DNA from: Candidatus Rokuibacteriota bacterium
Lineage (GTDB): Bacteria > Methylomirabilota > Methylomirabilia > Rokubacteriales > CSP1-6
Reading direction: 5' to 3'
Assembly (NCBI GenBank): GCA_003221635.1
Contig: QHSR01000018.1
Span: forward strand, 26,096-58,136
Length of the DNA stretch: 32,041 bases
Of the stretch, positions 16,190-24,009 are shown piece by piece. Each line of letters begins with the position of its first letter. Position 1 is the first letter of the stretch. Under the pieces are notes generated by a model, which was not told the DNA's origin, searched no databases, and saw only the letters and a program-made list of their open reading frames with translations. A program made the translations under genes and the position numbers.

Positions 16190-18160
16190 TTGGACACGGT
16201 CGCGAGGAGCACCGACGCTCTGGCGCTCGACCCCGAGCGCGACACGTTCCCGAAGCTCGTTCGGGAGAACGCGCGGCGCCTCGGGAGCAAGGTCGCCATC
16301 CGGGAAAAGGATTTCGGGATCTGGCAGCCGTACACGTGGTCTCAGTACTTCGAGCAAGCGCGTCTCATCGCGCTCGGCCTGGCCTCCCTCGGCTTCGCGC
16401 GCGGCGACCGCGTCGCCATCGTCGGCGACAACCGGCCCCAGCTCTACTGGGCGGTCATGGCGGCCCAGGCGCTGGGGGGCGTCCCGGTGCCGATCTACCA
16501 GGACTCCATCGAGAAGGAGATGGAGTACATCATCGAGCACGCCGAGGCCCGCTTCGCCGTCGTCGAGGACCAGGAGCAGGTGGACAAGCTCCTGGCGGTG
16601 CGGGCGCGCTGCCGGCACCTGCAGCACGTGGTCTACGACGATCCGCGGGGCATGCGCGCCTACAGCGAGCCGGGCCTCGTGAGCCTGGCCGAGCTCGCCG
16701 AGATCGGGAAGAAGTTCGAGGTGCGCCATCCCACCCACTTCGACGACGAGGTCGCCCGGGGCGCGGCGGACGACGTCGCCATCATCTGCTACACCTCGGG
16801 CACGACCGGCGCGCCGAAGGGCGCCATGCTGTCGCACCGGAACCTGATCGTGACCGCGCGCAACGCGGCGCGCTTCGAGGGGCTCCGCGAGGACGAGGAA
16901 GTCCTGTCGTACCTGCCGATGGCGTGGGTCGGCGACCACGTCTTCTCCTACGCGCAGGCCATCGTCGCGGGGTTCGCCATCAACTGTCCCGAGAGCGCCG
17001 CGACCGTTCTCGCCGACCTGAAGGAGATCGCGCCGACCTACTTCTTCGGGCCGCCGCGCATCTGGGAGAGCATCCTGACCGGGGTCATGCTCCGCGTCGA
17101 GGACGCAGCGCGACCGAAGCGCGCGACGGTCCATTTCTTCCTGCGCCTGGCCCAGAACATCGAGCGCAAGCGTCTGGGCCGGCAGCCGGTCCCGCTCTGG
17201 CAGCGGCTCTTGTATCCACTGGGGAGCCTCCTCGTGTACGGCCCGCTGAAGGACAATCTCGGCTTCTCGCGCGTCCGCCGGGCCTACACCGCCGGCGAGG
17301 CCATCGGCCCGGAGATCTTCCTCTTCTTCCGCGGGCTGGGCGTCAACGTCAAGCAGCTTTACGGCATGACCGAGGCCAGCGTGTTCGTCACCATCCAGCG
17401 CGACGGCGACGTGCGACTGGACACCGTGGGCACGCCGATCCCCGACGTCGCGATCCGCATCTCGCCCGAGGGGGAAGTGCTCTTCCGGAGCCCCGGGGTC
17501 TTCCAGGGCTACGCGAAGGACCCGGAAGCCACGCGACAGACCGTCGAGGACGGCTGGATCCGCTCGGGAGACGCCGGCTTCGTCGACCACGACGGCCACC
17601 TGAAGATCATCGATCGGGCGAAGGATGTGAGCCACCTGGCCGACGGGACCGTGTTCGCCCCCAAGTTCCTCGAGAACAAGCTCAAGTTCTCCCCGTATGT
17701 CCGCGAGGCTGTCTGCATCGGACAGGGGCGACCCTGCGTCACCGCGCTGGTCAACATCGATCTCGCGGCCGTCGGGAACTGGGCGGAGCGCCGCAACATT
17801 GCATACACGAGCTACACCGATCTGGCCCAGAAGGCGGAGGTCTACGAGCTGATCCAGGCAGAGGTGAAGCGCGTGAACCGGAGCCTCGCCGAGGACGAGA
17901 TCCTGCGCGGGGCCCAGGTCCGGCGATTCCTGATCCTCCACAAGGAGCTGGATCCGGACGACGAGGAGATCACGCGGACGCGCAAGGTGCGGCGCGGGTA
18001 CATCGCGCAGAAGTACGCGCCGCTCATCGAGGCGCTCTACTCCGGGCAGGACCGTGTCCAGGTCGAGGCGAAGGTGACCTACGAGGACGGGCGCACCGGC
18101 ACCATGCGCGCGGACGTGCGGATCCGCGACGTCGACGTGGTGGCGGCGGCGGCGCGGTGA
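16190..18160 (+). CDS. AMP-forming long-chain-type acyl-CoA synthetase (ligase 1)
   Basis: This 656-residue ANL-superfamily ligase makes acyl-CoA from a carboxylic acid, ATP and CoA. N-terminal LC-FACS features are REKDFGIWQPYTW and GDNRPQLYWAVMAAQALGGVPVPIYQDS. The P-loop ICYTSGTTGAPKGAMLSH lies near residues 199-215, then PPRIWE, the adenine motif YGMTEAS near 391, GWIRSGDAGFVDHDGHLKIIDRAKD and the C-terminal TRTRKVRRGYIAQKY with the family lysine region near 596. Its length and insertions match fatty-acid-type (FadD15-like) enzymes. TTG 16190 is chosen for its strong ribosome site. It heads the operon and overlaps livG2 by GTGA, so it probably activates the imported acid. Confidence 0.93.
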   Translation: MDTVARSTDALALDPERDTFPKLVRENARRLGSKVAIREKDFGIWQPYTWSQYFEQARLIALGLASLGFARGDRVAIVGDNRPQLYWAVMAAQALGGVPVPIYQDSIEKEMEYIIEHAEARFAVVEDQEQVDKLLAVRARCRHLQHVVYDDPRGMRAYSEPGLVSLAELAEIGKKFEVRHPTHFDDEVARGAADDVAIICYTSGTTGAPKGAMLSHRNLIVTARNAARFEGLREDEEVLSYLPMAWVGDHVFSYAQAIVAGFAINCPESAATVLADLKEIAPTYFFGPPRIWESILTGVMLRVEDAARPKRATVHFFLRLAQNIERKRLGRQPVPLWQRLLYPLGSLLVYGPLKDNLGFSRVRRAYTAGEAIGPEIFLFFRGLGVNVKQLYGMTEASVFVTIQRDGDVRLDTVGTPIPDVAIRISPEGEVLFRSPGVFQGYAKDPEATRQTVEDGWIRSGDAGFVDHDGHLKIIDRAKDVSHLADGTVFAPKFLENKLKFSPYVREAVCIGQGRPCVTALVNIDLAAVGNWAERRNIAYTSYTDLAQKAEVYELIQAEVKRVNRSLAEDEILRGAQVRRFLILHKELDPDDEEITRTRKVRRGYIAQKYAPLIEALYSGQDRVQVEAKVTYEDGRTGTMRADVRIRDVDVVAAAAR

Positions 18161-18945
18161 GCCGGCCCGAGCCCGCGGGACCGCTGCTCGAGGTGGACGG
18201 CGTGAGCGTGCGGTTCGGCGCGCTCGTCGCGGTCAACCAGGTGAGCCTGCGCGTCGGGCGCGGGGAGATCGTGGCCATCATCGGCCCGAACGGCGCCGGC
18301 AAGACGACGCTGCTCAACGCCATCAGCGGCTTCTACCAGCCGTACGCGGGGCGGATCGCCTTCGAAGGACGGGAGCGGACGACCCTGAAGCCGCCCGACG
18401 TCGCCGCCCTCGGCATCGCCCGCACGTTTCAGAACGTCGCGCTGTTCCGTGGCATGAGCGTGCTCGACAACATCATGACCGGGCGATTGCTGAAGATGCG
18501 GGGCAGCTTCCTGCTCGAGGCGCTCTACTGGGGGCCGGCCCGGCGTCAGGAGCTCGAGCACCGGGCCTTCGTGGAGCGGATCATCGACTTTCTCGAGATC
18601 CAGGCGATTCGCAAGACGCAGGCGGGGCGTCTGCCCTACGGCCTGCAGAAACGCGTCGAGCTCGCTCGGGCGCTCGCCGCCGAGCCCAAGCTCCTGCTGC
18701 TCGACGAGCCCATGGCGGGAATGAACGTCGAGGAGAAAGAGGATATGTGCCGCTTCGTCCTCGACACCAACCAGGAGTTCGGCACGACCATCGCGCTCAT
18801 CGAGCACGACATGGGCGTGGTCATGGACATCTCCGACCGGGTGGTCGTCCTCGACTACGGCCGGAAGATCGCCGACGGCCCGCCCGCCGCGGTCCGGAAG
18901 GACCAGGCCGTCCTGGACGCGTACCTGGGCGTCGCCCATGACTAG
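18157..18945 (+). CDS. livG: HAAT ABC transporter ATPase LivG (set 2)
   Basis: This 262-residue ATPase has Walker A GPNGAGKTTLLN, Q-loop ARTFQNVALFRGMSVLDNIM, the LivG-type signature LPYGLQKRVELARAL, Walker B LLLLDEPMAGMN and switch IEHDMGVVMDISD. It carries the insertion FLLEALYWGPARRQELEHRAF also seen in livG3 (FAYWGFAQKEEVEHRKR), showing that the two are paralogues. The GTG start overlaps the ligase stop by four bases. It is intact and may have to serve both permease pairs, since livG3 has lost its Walker A. Confidence 0.94.
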   Translation: MSRPEPAGPLLEVDGVSVRFGALVAVNQVSLRVGRGEIVAIIGPNGAGKTTLLNAISGFYQPYAGRIAFEGRERTTLKPPDVAALGIARTFQNVALFRGMSVLDNIMTGRLLKMRGSFLLEALYWGPARRQELEHRAFVERIIDFLEIQAIRKTQAGRLPYGLQKRVELARALAAEPKLLLLDEPMAGMNVEEKEDMCRFVLDTNQEFGTTIALIEHDMGVVMDISDRVVVLDYGRKIADGPPAAVRKDQAVLDAYLGVAHD

Positions 18946-19056
18946 AAATCGAAGGGGGCGGCTGACCGACGGGCTCCGCCCTCTGGGGCCCCCTCCGAGC
19001 CTCCCCCAGAAAAGGATTGCGCCGGCAAAGCCGGCGCTCGAAAGCGGTCGGGACTG
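18946..19056. other. Intergenic segment with two hairpins (livG2-livH2)
   Basis: GCGCCGGC-AAA-GCCGGCGC (19019-19037) is a perfect 8-bp hairpin. Upstream, AGGGGGCGG and CCGCCCTCT (about 18953-18983) can pair with one mismatch, and the phrase GGGCTCCGCC also occurs in the dppA-dppB hairpin. No gene and no U-tract are present. The segment probably tunes RNA processing within the operon. Confidence 0.45.
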
Positions 19057-19930
19057 ATGCTGGAGCTTCTGCATGCCGTTCTGGTGGCGCCGTTCAAGGA
19101 CATGGCCGGCTCGCCTGCCTTTCTGGTGGAGGTGCTGATCGGCGGCATCTTCGCGGGCCTCATGTACTCGCTGGTCGCGCTCGGCTTCGTGCTCATCTTC
19201 AAGGCCTCGGGCGTCTTCAACTTCGCCCAGGGCGTGATGGTGCTGTTCGCGGCCCTCACGCTCGTCGGCCTGCTCGAGCGCGGCGCGCCGGTCGTCGTGG
19301 CCCTCGTCCTGACGAGCGTCGTGATGGTGGCGCTGGCGTTCGCGATCGAGCGGGTCGTGCTGCGACCCCTGGTCAACCAGGAACACATGCGCCAACGTCA
19401 AGAAGCTCGACATCGGAATTCCCGACCGCTCGTTCATCGTCCACGGCGTCCAGATCAACGAGCTCGAGCTGACGGCCGCGGTGACGGCCGCGGTGCTCGT
19501 CACGCTGCTGGCGCTGTTCTTCCAGAAAACGCGCATCGGGCGGGCCCTGCGCGCGGTCGCCGACGACCACGAGGCGGCGCTCTCGATCGGCATCCCGCTC
19601 AAGACGATCTGGGTCGTCGTGTGGTCGGTGGCGGGCGTCGTCGCCATCGTCGCCGGGCTGATGTGGGGCGCCAAGAGCGGCGTGCAGTTCAGCCTCTCGC
19701 TCATCGCGCTCAAGGCGCTGCCCGTGCTGATCCTGGGCGGCTTCGAGTCCGTGCCGGGCGCGATCGTGGGCGGGCTCATCATCGGTGTCGGCGAGAAGCT
19801 GGGGGAGGTCTACTGGGGGCCGCTCGTCGGCGGCGCCATCGAGAACTGGTTCGCCTACGTCCTCGCCCTCGCGTTCCTGCTGGTGCGGCCCCAAGGCCTC
19901 TTCGGCGAGAAGATCATCGAGCGCGTGTGA
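19057..19930 (+). pseudogene. livH: LivH-type permease gene (set 2), internal deletion with frameshift
   Basis: The N-terminal third (MLELLHAVLVAPFKD to ERVVLRPLVNQE, 19057-19382) is in one frame. The remainder (NVKKLDIGIPDRSFIVHGV to GLFGEKIIERV, 19393-19930) is in another. Comparison with the intact LivH at 25911-26807 shows that about 25 residues are missing at the join, the segment that there reads VIAVVMATIGLASILRGVG. The loss removes one membrane helix and shifts the frame, so the gene as written cannot make a full permease. Both halves are otherwise well conserved, which suggests a recent event or an assembly fault. Confidence 0.88.
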
Positions 19931-19934
19931 CGCC

Positions 19935-21146
19935 ATGAAAGCCTTCGATCGACGCTGCACACCAGTGACGCCCCACGGGTCGGGGGATGGCGGGGTGGGG
20001 GGTCGCGGGACCACGCGGCACGCGTGCGCAGCACCGCCAGCGGCTGGGCTCCATCCGGGCGCAGTTCCACCGATCTATCGGGAGGCCGGACAGTTCAAAG
20101 CGACGTACGCGCGTGACCAGGCGATCTTCCCGATCGTCCAGGACCGTGTGTTCGTCACGACCGCTGTGGTCGCGGCCTTCGTGGTGCCGCCGCTCGCCGC
20201 CAGCGAGTACTGGCTCCAGGCGGTACTGATCCCGTTCCTGATCTACGCGCTGGCCGCCATCGGGCTCAACTTGTTGACGGGGTACGCCGGACAGCTCTCG
20301 CTCGGCACCGGCGGCTTCATGGCGGTCGGCGCCTACTCGGCGTTCAAGCTGGCGACGGCGTTCCCGCAGCTCAACGTCATCGTCGTCTTCGTGCTCTCGG
20401 GCGTGGTCGCGGCCGCCGTCGGGCTGCTGTTCGGCATCCCGAGCCTCCGCATCAAGGGCTTCTACCTCGCCGTCGCGACCCTCGCCTCGCAGTTCTTCCT
20501 CATCTGGCTCTTCAACAAGGTCGCGTGGTTCACCAACTATGCGTCGTCGGGCACCATCACCGCCCCGGACCGGGCGCTCTTCGGCGCGCTCATCACCGGC
20601 CCGAACTCGACACCGTCGGCGCGGTACCTCACCGCGCTGGGACTGGTCGCCGTGTTCGCCCTCGTCGCCAAGAACCTGGTCCGCGGTCGCGTCGGCCGGT
20701 CCTGGATGGCGATCCGCGACCGCGACATCGCCGCCGAGATCATCGGCGTGCGGCCGCTGCGCACCAAGCTGCTCGCCTTCGGCATCAGCTCGTTCTACTG
20801 CGGGGTGGCCGGGGCCGAGCTGGTGTTCCTCTATCTCGGCAGCGCCGAGACCCTGGCGTTCGACATCGGCATCTCGTTCCTCGTCCTGTTCATGGTGATC
20901 ATCGGCGGCCGGGGCAGCATCCTGGGCTCCTTCCTCGGCGCCGCGTTCATCGTGCTGGTCCCGATCGTCTTGAGCAACGCGCCCCACGCGGTCGGGCTCC
21001 GGCTTCCGGTTGCGCTCCAGAAGCAGATCGAGCTGATGGTCTTCGGCGGATTGATCCTCCTCTTCCTGATCGTCGAGCCGCACGGCCTGGCCCGGCTCTG
21101 GCAGATCACGAAGGAGAAGCTGCGGCTCTGGCCATTCCCCCACTGA
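19935..21146 (+). CDS. livM: HAAT ABC transporter permease LivM (set 2), N-terminus altered by repeat
   Basis: The LivM core runs from about 20076 (YREAGQFKATYARDQAIFP, matching IHRECGVLKTTYEAD of livM3) through IGLNLLTGYAGQLSLGTGGFMAVGAYS, IPSLRIKGFYLAVATLASQF, IRDRDIAAEIIGVRPLRTKLLAFGISSFYCGVAGA and GGRGSILGSFLGAAF to RLWPFPH. The only in-frame ATG/GTG upstream is ATG 19935, which would add about 47 residues encoded by repeat copy B. livM3 starts with GTG at the equivalent of 20073, where here CCG stands. Either the repeat sequence is translated as an odd N-terminal extension, or the true start has been lost with the repeat's right arm. The membrane part itself is intact. Confidence 0.85.
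   Translation: MKAFDRRCTPVTPHGSGDGGVGGRGTTRHACAAPPAAGLHPGAVPPIYREAGQFKATYARDQAIFPIVQDRVFVTTAVVAAFVVPPLAASEYWLQAVLIPFLIYALAAIGLNLLTGYAGQLSLGTGGFMAVGAYSAFKLATAFPQLNVIVVFVLSGVVAAAVGLLFGIPSLRIKGFYLAVATLASQFFLIWLFNKVAWFTNYASSGTITAPDRALFGALITGPNSTPSARYLTALGLVAVFALVAKNLVRGRVGRSWMAIRDRDIAAEIIGVRPLRTKLLAFGISSFYCGVAGAELVFLYLGSAETLAFDIGISFLVLFMVIIGGRGSILGSFLGAAFIVLVPIVLSNAPHAVGLRLPVALQKQIELMVFGGLILLFLIVEPHGLARLWQITKEKLRLWPFPH
19971..20062 (+). repeat. Conserved-loop element, copy B (left half only)
   Basis: A G-rich left arm (19971-20009) is followed by an exact box 1 (20010-20029), a 10-base spacer and an exact box 2 (from 20040). The sequence then passes straight into livM2. Box 3 and the right arm are missing, so no long hairpin can form here. 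It is located at the livH2-livM2 junction, equivalent to copies C-E before livM3. Confidence 0.88.
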
Positions 21147-21166
21147 ACGCGCGAAAGGAGAACGTC

Positions 21167-22480
21167 ATGACGATGCGAACTGTCTCGATCGCGGTGCTGG
21201 CCGCGCTCGCGATCACGGCGCCGATGCTGGCCGCCGCCCAACCGAAAGAGGTGTTCATCCCGCTGCTCGTCTACCGGACCGGCCCGTACGCGCCGAGCGG
21301 TATTCCGATCGCGGACGGCTTCGTCGACTACTTCGCGCTCCTGAACGAGCGCGACGGCGGGATCAACGGCGTCAGGGTCGCGTGGGAGGAGTGCGAGACG
21401 CAGTACGACAACAAGGCGGGCGTCGAGTGCTACGAGCGACTCAAGGGGAAGAGCCCCGTGCTCGTGAATCCCTACAGCACCGCGATCACCTACTCGCTGA
21501 TCCCCAAGGCGCCCGTCGACAGGGTGGTGGTCTTCTCGATGGGGTATGGCATGAGCGCCGCCTCCGACGGCCGGTGGTTCCCGTGGGTGTTCAACTTCCC
21601 GACGAACTACTGGAGCCAGGCGTCGGCGGTCATCCGCTACGTCGGTCAGCAGGAAGGCGGCGTCGAGAAGCTGAAGGGCAAGAAGATCGCCCACATCTTC
21701 CACAACAGCGCCTACGGCAAAGAGGCGAACCCGACGCTCGAGGAGCTCGCGAAGAAGTATCAGTTCGAGCTCACGCTGCTCGCCGTGGACCATCCCGGAC
21801 AGGAACAGAAGGCGACGTGGCTCCAGGTGCGCCGGCTGAATCCGGACTGGATCTTCATGTCGGGCTGGGGCGTCATGAACCAGGTGGCCATCAAGGAAGC
21901 GTCGTCCGTCGGCTTCAAGATGGACCATCTGATCGGCAACTGGTGGTCGGCCAACGACTCCGACGTCGTCCCGGCCGGCGACGGGGCGAAGGGCTACAAG
22001 GGCGCGACGTTCCACGCGCCGGGCAGCGCGTTCAAGGTGCACGCGGAGATCCTCAAGCACGTCTACGACAAGGGGAAGGGCACCGGCAGAAAAGAGGACA
22101 TGGGCGCGCCGCTCTACAACCGCGGCGTCGTCAACGCGATGCTCTCGGCCGAGGCCATCCGCACCGCGATGACGAAGTTCGGCAACAAGCCGCTCACCGG
22201 CGAGCAGGTGCGCTGGGGTTTCGAGAACCTCAACCTGACCGAGCAGCGCCTTGAGCAAGTCGGCATGAAGGGGTTCACGCACCCGGTCAGGGTCACCTGC
22301 GAGGACCACGAGGGCAGCGGCCCCGTGCTCATCCAGCAGTGGGACGGCAAGAAGTGGAATGTCGTCTCCGACTGGATCGCGCCCATGCGCGACGTCGTCC
22401 GGCCGAAGATCGAGACCGCCGCCGTCGACGAAGCCAAGAAGCTCGGCTACACGATGCGCGACTGCGCGAAGGAGAAGTAG
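21167..22480 (+). CDS. livK: HAAT-type substrate-binding protein LivK (set 2)
   Basis: This 437-residue periplasmic binding protein has the signal peptide MTMRTVSIAVLAALAITAPMLAAA, cleaved near AQP. The mature part starts KEVFIPLLVYRTGPYAPSGIPIADGFVDYF. Conserved cysteines in WEECETQYDNKAGVECYERL (about 79-98) mark a Peripla_BP_6 subgroup that travels with acyl-CoA ligases. The middle of the protein has FPTNYWSQASAVIRYVGQQEGG and KIAHIFHNSAYGKE. AAAGGAG (21154-21160) lies 6 bases before ATG 21167. Its ligand is unknown; the paired ligase points to a carboxylic acid. Confidence 0.93.
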   Translation: MTMRTVSIAVLAALAITAPMLAAAQPKEVFIPLLVYRTGPYAPSGIPIADGFVDYFALLNERDGGINGVRVAWEECETQYDNKAGVECYERLKGKSPVLVNPYSTAITYSLIPKAPVDRVVVFSMGYGMSAASDGRWFPWVFNFPTNYWSQASAVIRYVGQQEGGVEKLKGKKIAHIFHNSAYGKEANPTLEELAKKYQFELTLLAVDHPGQEQKATWLQVRRLNPDWIFMSGWGVMNQVAIKEASSVGFKMDHLIGNWWSANDSDVVPAGDGAKGYKGATFHAPGSAFKVHAEILKHVYDKGKGTGRKEDMGAPLYNRGVVNAMLSAEAIRTAMTKFGNKPLTGEQVRWGFENLNLTEQRLEQVGMKGFTHPVRVTCEDHEGSGPVLIQQWDGKKWNVVSDWIAPMRDVVRPKIETAAVDEAKKLGYTMRDCAKEK

Positions 22481-22490
22481 GGGCGCGCCG

Positions 22491-23309
22491 GTGGCGAGCG
22501 CCGCGCCGCGGCCGCTCCTGGCGGTCAGCAACATCGAGGTGATCTACGACCACGTCATCCTCGTGTTGAAGGGCGTGTCGCTCGGGGTTCCCGAGGGGGG
22601 CATCGTCGCCCTCCTCGGGGCCAACGGCGCCGGCAAGTCGACGACGCTCAAGGCGATCTCGGGCCTGCTGCGCACGGAGCGGGGCGAGGTGACCAAAGGC
22701 GCGATCGAGTTCCAGGGCAAGGCGATCCACCGGCAGAACCCGTCCGAGGTGGTGAAGCACGGCATCGTCCAGGTCATGGAAGGCCGGCACGTGTTCGAGC
22801 ACCTGACGGTCGAGGACAATCTCTTGACCGGCGCGTACACGCGCCGCAACGGTCATTCCACCAGGCGCGACCTCGACCGCGTCTACCACTACTTCCCCCG
22901 GCTGGCCGAGCGCCGGGGCTTCAAGGCGGGCTACATCTCCGGGGGCGAGCAGCAGATGGTGGCCATCGGCCGCGCGCTGATGGCGCGCCCGCGGCTGATG
23001 CTCCTCGACGAGCCGTCCATGGGCCTGGCGCCCATGCTCGTGAAGGAGATTTTCGACATCGTCGTGCGCCTCCACCGGGAGGAAGGGGTGGCGGTGCTGC
23101 TCGCCGAGCAGAACGCGACCATGGCCTTGCAGGTTGCCCAGCATGGCTATGTCATGGAGAATGGCCGGATCGTGCTGGACGGCGATGCGAAGACGATCAG
23201 CGAGAACGAGGACATCAAGGAGTTCTATCTGGGCCTGACCAACGTGGGCCAGCGGAAGAGCTATCGCGACGTCAAGCACTACCGCCGACGGAAGCGGTGG
23301 CTGTCGTGA
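22491..23309 (+). CDS. livF: HAAT ABC transporter ATPase LivF (set 2), with basic tail
   Basis: This 272-residue ATPase has Walker A GANGAGKSTTLK, VQVMEGRHVFEHLTVEDNL, the signature ISGGEQQMVAIGRAL, Walker B LMLLDEPSMGLAP and LLAEQNATMAL. After the usual LivF end (KEFYLGL) it carries a tail of about 20 residues, SYRDVKHYRRRKRWLS, nearly identical to that of LivF3. GTG 22491 is 10 bases past the livK2 stop. The stop overlaps livG3 by GTGA. Confidence 0.93.
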   Translation: MASAAPRPLLAVSNIEVIYDHVILVLKGVSLGVPEGGIVALLGANGAGKSTTLKAISGLLRTERGEVTKGAIEFQGKAIHRQNPSEVVKHGIVQVMEGRHVFEHLTVEDNLLTGAYTRRNGHSTRRDLDRVYHYFPRLAERRGFKAGYISGGEQQMVAIGRALMARPRLMLLDEPSMGLAPMLVKEIFDIVVRLHREEGVAVLLAEQNATMALQVAQHGYVMENGRIVLDGDAKTISENEDIKEFYLGLTNVGQRKSYRDVKHYRRRKRWLS

Positions 23310-24009
23310 GCGCGCTTCTGGAGATCCGCGAGACGTCCAAGGCGTTCGGCGGCGTGCAGGCCGTGACGCGGGTGTCGCTCGAGGCCCAGACGGGATCGCG
23401 CTCGAAGGTCGCGACGTCACCGACCTGGCGCCGAGCCGGATCGCCGAGCTCGGCATCGCGCGCACCTTCCAGAACATCGCCTTGTTCCGAGGCATGACCG
23501 TGCTCGACAACCTCATGCTCGGTCGCCATGTGCACATGAAGACCGGTGTCCTGGGCGCCTTTGCCTACTGGGGGTTCGCGCAGAAGGAGGAGGTCGAGCA
23601 CCGAAAGCGCGTCGAGGACATCATCGACTTTCTGCGCATCCAGGATCTCCGCCGGCGGCCGACCGGATCGCTCGCCTACGGGCTGCAGAAGCGCGTCGAG
23701 CTCGGCCGCGCGCTGGCGCTGGACCCGAAGATCCTCCTCCTCGACGAGCCGATGGGCGGGTGCAACCACGAGGAGAAGGAGGACATGGCCCGCTTCGTCC
23801 TCGACGTCAACGAGGAATGGGGCGTCACCGTGATCCTGATCGAGCACGATATGGGCGTGGTCATGGACATCTCCGACCGGGTCGCCGTCCTCGACATGGG
23901 CCAGAAGATCGCCGAAGGCACGCCCGACGAGGTGCGGGCCAATCCACGGGTGATCAAGGCGTACCTCGGTGAGACGAAGACCATCGCCACCGGAGGGTCC
24001 CGTGGCTGA
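23306..24009 (+). pseudogene. livG: LivG-type ATPase gene (set 3), Walker A deleted and frameshifted
   Basis: The start (VSALLEIRETSKAFGGVQAVTRVSLEA, from GTG 23306) and the remainder (GIALEGRDVTDLAPSRIAELGIARTFQNIALFRG to the stop at 24009) lie in different frames joined near 23390. Aligned with LivG2, about 30-35 residues are absent, precisely the strand and P-loop GEIVAIIGPNGAGKTTLLN. The signature LAYGLQKRVELGRAL, Walker B ILLLDEPMGGCN and the switch His are present. Without the P-loop the protein could not bind ATP, even if a frameshift were bypassed. The GTGA overlap with livF2 and the 8-base overlap with ligase 2 show it belongs to the operon. Confidence 0.88.
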
